Notes under the pieces: model-generated
Told to the model about the DNA's origin: nothing
Database searches by the model: none
The model's input: the letters and a program-made list of their open reading frames with translations, nothing else
In this document: in pieces, positions 58,353-64,000 of the stretch
Layout: each line of letters begins with the position of its first letter
Position numbering within the stretch: position 1 is the stretch's first letter
NCBI GenBank assembly: GCA_936450465.1
Contig: OW388300.1
Coordinates: 48,473,378 to 48,537,377, forward strand
Reading direction: 5' to 3'
DNA length: 64,000 bases
DNA from: Gibbula magus
Lineage: Eukaryota; Mollusca; Gastropoda; Trochida; Trochidae
Translations under genes and position numbers: made by a program

Positions 58353-60840
58353 CAAAAGTCAGGGAAAGGAAAATCCTAAACCAAAAGGAAAGAAGCACAA
58401 TCGAAATGTGAACATTGTAGCTGAAGAAGTAACCTCAGACACTGAAGAAACTTTCTTTGTAGGAGCCATGAATACTGATGGTATTACCGATATGTACAAA
58501 GATGAGTGGCGAGACAACTTTAGAGTCTACAACAAAATATTGAACTTTGAGTTGGACACTGGAGCCATTGCAATGTTATTTCCACAGAGACACTGACACG
58601 CCTTGATGTGAAAACAACATTGGAAAAGTCAAACATGAGACTTAGGTCTTATTCAGGACATATTCTAAATGTAATGGGACCTATCTTACTACCATTAGAA
58701 TACAAAAATATCAAGTCTGAAATGAAATTCCAAGTTGTAGAAGAGAGCCATGGATCTATAATCGGATCAGAAACATGCAGTCAAATGCGTTTGGTGGCCA
58801 GAGTAAACCATGCAGTGATGTAATCGACAAAGCCAGAAGATGTTCTGAAGGAACACCCTACATTGTTGGAAGGCTCAGATTGTTTACCGGGGGGAACTAC
58901 AATCAAGATTGATCCGGAGATGATTCCTCCAGTAGTACATACCCCGAGATCAGTTCCAGTTGCCTTAAAAAAGCAAATTAAAAAGTAATTGGACAGAATG
59001 CAGCAACATGGCGTGATAGTAAAACAAGTATAATCTACACCGTGGGTCAACTCTATGGTTACAATCATCAAGCCTAACAAGATACGAATCTGTATTGATC
59101 CAAACGACCTCAACAGGGCTATATTTAGGGAACATTTTCCATTGAAAACTATTGAGGAAGTGATCTAAATTTGGCTGATGCTAAGGTATTCACAAAACTA
59201 GAAACACTTCAGTGTGTTGGCAAATTAAACTGTGTGAAGAAAGCTCTAAACTGTGTACGCTTAATACTCCATTCGGGAGATATCGCTTCACAAGGCTGCC
59301 ATTTGGGATAAAGAGGGCACCTGAAGTGTTCTAGAAGCATGATGAAGCATTGCAGAATGTTTTGGATCATGCTGAAAAAGTTGAATGCAACCAAGTGTGA
59401 GTTTATCACATATGTAGGACACTTATTGACAAACCCAGAAAAGATCCGCGCAGTGGAAGAAATGTCAAAACCCAAGAAAAAAGCTGAAATACGAACATTT
59501 CTGGTTTTCATCAACTATTCGGTTGCAAAAACATCCATCACTATGTGTTTGGAGAACACATCGTCATGGAAACGGACCATAAGCCTCTCGAGTCCATATT
59601 CAAGAAACCTCTGCTATATGCACCGGCTCGTCTCCTCATGGCCTTACAGAAGTATGACATGGAAGTGAAGTACAAGCCTGGAAAGGAAATGGTGTCGGAT
59701 TACATGCCGGAGACTATGGAAACCCTAGTTCCGGAAATAGATATTAATGCCGTGAATCTGCTGACATACTTACCTGTTTCTGAAGAAAAACAGACACAAC
59801 TCCAACAAGCAACCAAAGAAGATGCTATTCTTCAAAGTCTACAAAAAGTAGTGTTGTCAGGGTGACCAAAATTCAACGAAAGTCTACCTCCAGGACTTGG
59901 TGAATATTGGACATTCAGAGATGAAATCTCAAGCTTGAATGGACTATTGTTCAAGTCACACAAGTTGATAGTACCTACATCAATGAGAAGAGAAATGTTT
60001 GATACAATCCATGGACCACACATGGGAATAGTCAAGAGAAAGGCTATGGCCCGTGATGCATTGTATTGGCCTGGAATGACCTCATAGATAGAAGAAATGT
60101 GAAAAGTGTGCTCTTCATCAAAATTCTAATGCAAAGGAACCAATGACAACACTAGACTTACCTGACAGGCCATGGTCAAAAGTAGCAACTGACCTCTTTG
60201 AGTTTCATGGAGAATATTATCGTCTAACCCTTGATTACTTTTCAAAATGGCCTGTATCAGAAACGTTGGATGCCATACTTGGTTACAGAAACACTCAATC
60301 GTCTTGTCACCTGCACAGATGTTCTTAGGACGGGGCTTGAAAACATCATTACAGACGGCAGCGTCAACTCCAAAACCTGAATTCGCAACTGATGTCAGGA
60401 AAAAGCTCGAACAGAAACAACAGAAAGAGAAATTCTACAATGACAGTGGACGGTGCAAGTAGTTACCTCCCTTAACTCCAGGTGATCAATTTGTGTTTCA
60501 ACATCAACAAAAGTGGGTGCCAGGAACTGTGACAGCAAAACGCCACTCTCGAAGATCCTGCATAGTTGAAACAGCAACTGGAAAACAATACAGGAGAAAG
60601 AAGACGAAAACTTCTCTAGGTGGCAATTCAGAACCAAATATTCCGACTGACCAAAACAGCAAATCTAGTGCCGTACAACAGCAACGCACTGACGTCACAA
60701 CAATGATGACACCTGCTGACGACCAGCTAACAAGATCAACGGTGACACCTGTCATCAATGAACCTGTGACTGTCACATTGTGGGGTCGAATAGTCAAGCC
60801 GCCTGAAAGATGCATTGACTTTGTTAATTCTTAAATTTAT

Positions 60841-61225
60841 CTTTTATTATCAGGTATTTTGAATCAAGCTACTCTAACTGTAAAAGTCTGACGTGAACAG
60901 TGTTTTTATTTCAGATCTTGAACTTTACTATTATATCGTCCAATATGGATGTTGGAGAACTTTGTTTGCAATTGTGTTTTCTCTATGACTTTAAGTTTTA
61001 AAATATTCATTATTTCAGATAGTTAGCAAATAAGACTTCAGTAAAATATGAATGATTTGTTTGTTAGAGTTAAATTGGTAACAGTTTGCAATTTTACATT
61101 TAAATGTTCAATATAATTATTATTTTATTTATCTGTTCAAAATACAAGGTAAAGGGCTTGTTATATTGATAATTTAAGCATTTGGTAAATGTCACTTTTT
61201 TTAAAGTGTTATTCAATTTTGTTTG
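60841..61225. other. 3' non-coding part of the Gypsy relic
   Basis: AT-rich sequence between the last integrase-tail codon and the polypurine tract, with no coding content. Confidence 0.5.
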
Positions 61226-61390
61226 AAAAGGGAAGGTGTCATGTATGTTGCTTTGAAATAGAAGTGCTCGTAAAATATCCATATTCCTTTCACTGATGCC
61301 GCTAACTGTAAGTGATTGTTGGGTCAATAATAACATTATAAAAAGGGACTTCCGGTTTGACCTTCCACGCCTGTCGTCGTATATCTATTA
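61226..61390. repeat. Polypurine tract and right LTR of the Gypsy relic
   Basis: AAAAGGGAAGG (61226-61236) directly precedes TGTCATG, as a plus-strand primer site should. The LTR then runs through a TATAAAA box near 61344 to about 61390, where LINE sequence resumes. It is roughly 150 bp long; the exact end is uncertain. Confidence 0.7.
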
Positions 61391-61565
61391 TAAGAATGAC
61401 ATCATCGACAAATAATGATAAAAATAGTTCCACTAATTCCGGATGCATTTGAATTTCATGAGACCAATTAGACTCTATTTCCTTTGCAAGATCATTAATG
61501 AACATCGAAAACAAAACGGGACTTCAAACACAACCTTGCCTTAATCCAATAGAGCAATCAAACGA
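61390..61565 (-). pseudogene. LINE family 1: upstream RT part, cut by the Gypsy relic
   Basis: From 61565 downward: CSIGLRQGCV, one stop, SPVLFSMFINDLAKEIESNW and LFVDDVILI with the catalytic Asp pair. The frame is interrupted exactly here by the LTR and resumes at 58307 with the residues that normally follow. Confidence 0.87.
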
Positions 61566-61612
61566 TTGAGAATAACCCTGGCGAGCCCGAAAAGCCCGTC
61601 AGTCATACAATG

Positions 61613-61645
61613 TACTGGTGTAGTGGTTAGGATACTGGCCTCTCA
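61613..61645 (+). repeat. SINE head fragment
   Basis: TACTGGTGTAGTGGTTAGGA followed by TACTGGCCTCTCA is the A-box half of a tRNA-like SINE head, as at 45608. The B box and body are absent. Confidence 0.6.
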
Positions 61646-61729
61646 TAAACATAATAACAAACATTGAGGAAATCTGTGTTCGTTTTTGAAGAATGTTGTC
61701 ATGTTGTCGTCTTTTGGAATGTTACATTT

Positions 61730-62200
61730 CATTAAAAATGCCAAGAATTGATTAAAACTCTCTAGACAGACATGTTTAATAAAACTATCACAATGTGGTG
61801 TAGCTTCTAAAGTTGGCATTCCATAGCCAGTATGAATATTTCAGGAGAATATTGAATTGAGTTGAATTGACAAAAAACGTGGTAGACTAATTTAAAGAAA
61901 AGTACCTAGAAATCGATATAGGTAGTCTAGGTTGGTTTGGATGCTTCAAACTGGACCTGTAGTTGATGAACAATGAAGAAAAGAAATGTTTCATCTTTCT
62001 CAGGAGTGTGCAATCACTAGAGTACTATTAATATTCTATGACTTTCGTCGAAGTTTGAGCTTTTTATTTTGTTAACTGTAGGAATGTTGCAAGGATCTGT
62101 TTAAACCATCAAATCACTTTGTAGACAAACATGAACTATCCAGCATATCAGAGCCAATTGTCATGTTGAAGCATTGAAAGAAGACTTTGTGAAAGGTGAT
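61730..62200. repeat. Dispersed repeat shared with 20500 and 49180
   Basis: CTAGAAATCGATATAGGTAG, GCTTCAAACTGGA, GTTGATGAACAATG, TGTTTCATCTTTCTCAG, CGTCGAAGTTTGAGCTT and CCAGCATATCAGAGC are collinear with the other two copies. This is the longest of the three. Confidence 0.65.
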
Positions 62201-63600
62201 ATAATAATGCCAGGGCGGACTGGTACATTTTCAAATTTATCAATTTATCAATTTATTTGTTTGATGTACACAATCTCGACGGTCTAAATATCTACATCAC
62301 ATGGGGTGACGAAGCTGAATTCTTTGAATCACTCTTTGATAGCAATAACATCAGTCATACCACTAATTTAAGCCGTTCACTTTAACAGATTTCAACAATT
62401 TAGCAATTTTGAAACAAAGCCACTTGAAAGCATCAACGTTCCTCATACATAAGTAATGTTGAGAGTTGTGTATACATCATTATCATTGCATATACATCAT
62501 TTAGATATGCGTCCAGTTCGAGAATTGAGGAACATAAAACATCAATTTTGAACGATCTGATTGGTCCCTTGTAGGGAAATGTTAATATAGTAACGGTAAA
62601 TATACAAATCATCATGTCGAAAATTGCTTCACTGTGATTTCAACACCTGATCAGAGGGAAGCTTTAACATATGAAATACAAAGCCAGCTCAACGGACCAT
62701 TAAGATCGGTCGAATGGGTCTCGACTGCTGAGTATTGTTCACGGAAGAGGTTTTTGTGATTTTCGAGCTTGAAGTGTTTTTAAATATATATCTTAGAGGT
62801 GATATATATGGTGGAAATGAGCCGTATTTTGTGCAATGTATAGTGGGTACGTGTGATTATTTGTGAATGTCACCAATTCTTAGCGGAACTTTTGACCTAA
62901 TGTTGAATTTTGCTCCTTTACTATATTTGATGTAGGGTGGAGGGTGTTACCTACATTGTTTGTTGTGTCTACGTTTTAATTACTATATCGAGTTCCTATG
63001 ATATTCAACCATGGTGTCATTTGAAGCTTATTTGAGGGAGATTATCCGTTACTTATTATATGCGTTGTCCTTCAAGGCTGAGATGAACAAATTTGTGTGT
63101 CTCTGAGGTGAACTTCACGTGAAATAATAGTTATTTGTCTATATGCAATAGTGTGTACGAAAAAGTTGTATACCGTAAAAAAACAAACCTGCATATGGAT
63201 GTCATGAGGGTTTTGTGTTTGGGCATATCCATTAAAATATCAGTTTATAAGCGTACTGATATGGAGATGAGTTTAATTAACATCTAATGTTTCAAGTGAT
63301 TTGTTTAATGGCATACTGCTGTGAGTTTGCGGAAAGTCGAGCTGTGGGACTCTTGTTATCAAGAGGGCAAATGGAGCGATTGTGTACATATCATTCAACA
63401 AGTTTTGTGGATCAATGATGTCGACAATGATAAACTATTGGTCTACAATATAGGGAACTCGTCATATTCCAGTTATCAACATCGTTGATGGGATGAAAGG
63501 CCTGTAATATTGGTAACTCGTCATATTTCATTTATCATTACAAACCTCCAGTGACGTCACACCACTACACTGTATATAACATTATACTCAATAATTCCTA
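62201..63600. other. No gene seen
   Basis: AT-rich DNA without recognisable coding or repeat structure. Confidence 0.4.
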
Positions 63601-63614
63601 TGTGGATGTATTAT

Positions 63615-63641
63615 CCAGGGGATTATCTCATAATCCCCTGG
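63615..63641. repeat. Perfect 12-bp inverted repeat, 3-nt loop
   Basis: CCAGGGGATTAT, CTC, ATAATCCCCTGG. A further CCCAGGG...AATTATCTT follows at about 63664, suggesting repeated use of the same motif. Confidence 0.9.
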
Positions 63642-63784
63642 CTCCTTACGTTATTTCCCTCTACCCAGGGCAATTATCTTAATAATGCCACTCTTCAAAT
63701 TTCTGTATTTAATACTGAGATGTTAAGTTTAAGATGAAAGTAAGTGTATGTTTGTTTAACTCTATTGGAAAACAACTGTTAACT

Positions 63785-63905
63785 CAAACACCAATCTCCA
63801 AATGTTTTTTGCAATAATCTGTCTCGAACCCGAAACCTCAAAAAATTCCTGCACACCAAGTGCAACGATGATACCACTGTGCTACAGGGACTAGGCTGAG
63901 CAGGT
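63785..63905 (-). repeat. tRNA-like SINE head or tRNA relic
   Basis: On the minus strand TAGCACAGTGGTATCATCG (A box) is followed about 45 nt later by GGGTTCGAGACA (B box). The acceptor and anticodon stems do not pair convincingly, so it is more likely a SINE head than a working tRNA. Confidence 0.5.
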
Positions 63906-64000
63906 TGTTACCTAAGTTCCCTTTATACCCTACTACCTTTCATCAAAAGGGGATATTTTACGGACGACTCCTTTACTTTTTCACACTATCAATTAGAATA

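Larger units (their letters stand above)
58308..61390 (+). mobile_element. Ty3/Gypsy-type LTR retrotransposon relic
   Basis: Protease: NFELDTGAIAMLF (DTG) near 58546. RT start: TIIKPNKIRICIDPNDLNRA, then SKLCTLNTPFGRYRFTRLPF; the YxDD region is deleted. RNase H: METDHKPLESIFKKPLL. Integrase: HMGIVKRKAMARDALYWPGM, then LPDRPWSKVATDLFEFHG with the first catalytic Asp, after which much of the core is deleted. The tail has NDSGR and a GPKVWVPGTV-like QKWVPGTVTAKR. Stops and deletions throughout. Forty-five bases at 58308-58352 recur at 61237-61281 as LTR remnants. Confidence 0.92.

Noticed and set aside
58781..59113. Minus-strand 110-codon frame
   Set aside because: Antisense shadow of the Gypsy protease-RT region.

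Overview
The window is AT-rich eukaryotic DNA from an invertebrate, most likely a mollusc and plausibly a gastropod. The clues are a split, phase-1 F-type lectin gene, tRNA-derived SINEs that end in a GGCGTTAAAC-type tail common in molluscan DNA (from memory, not searched), a Penelope-like element, Tc1 transposons and several LINE families. There is no operon structure, no ribosomal or convincing functional tRNA gene and no CRISPR array. Long open frames are rare, and nearly every coding-looking stretch is a decayed mobile element.

The one gene I can assemble is on the minus strand from 43195 down to 26491. It has a start exon with a short signal peptide (43195-43162), two exons that together form one F-type lectin (fucolectin) domain (35753-35529 and 31808-31590), and a terminal exon with a cysteine-rich PAN/apple-like module (26729-26491). 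All three introns are phase 1, both internal exons are multiples of three, and the joined frame is 717 nt (238 residues plus stop). A second, broken copy of this gene lies upstream in the same orientation: a start-exon relic at 56939-56906 with the same 34-nt length, phase and 5' leader motif, and a truncated PAN exon at 54379-54197 whose 3' end has been copied into three 86-bp tandem units.

Layout: 1-25600 is mostly unrecognised sequence with a 19-copy 47-bp minisatellite (3494-4386), SINEs, LINE scraps, two long poly-G runs, an RNase H-bearing LINE tail and several dispersed repeat families. 25600-43200 is the lectin gene, whose introns hold a CR1/L2-type LINE, a SINE with a 15-bp target duplication, a Penelope-like element flanked by inverted repeats, and a LINE carrying a nearly full-length Tc1 transposon. 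43300-53400 is a LINE graveyard with a GTCAC-rich tandem repeat, SINEs and a 150-bp hairpin. 53400-57000 holds the broken lectin copy, a possible plus-strand exon and a possible solo LTR. 57200-61600 is a LINE split by a Ty3/Gypsy relic. 61600-64000 has repeats and a few hairpins but no gene that I can support.

The lectin product would be secreted. F-type lectins bind fucosylated glycans in innate recognition or gamete binding, and PAN modules mediate protein or carbohydrate contacts. The usual fucose-binding and di-cysteine motif is degenerate here, so the ligand is unknown. All calls come from reading the sequence; no search was run.
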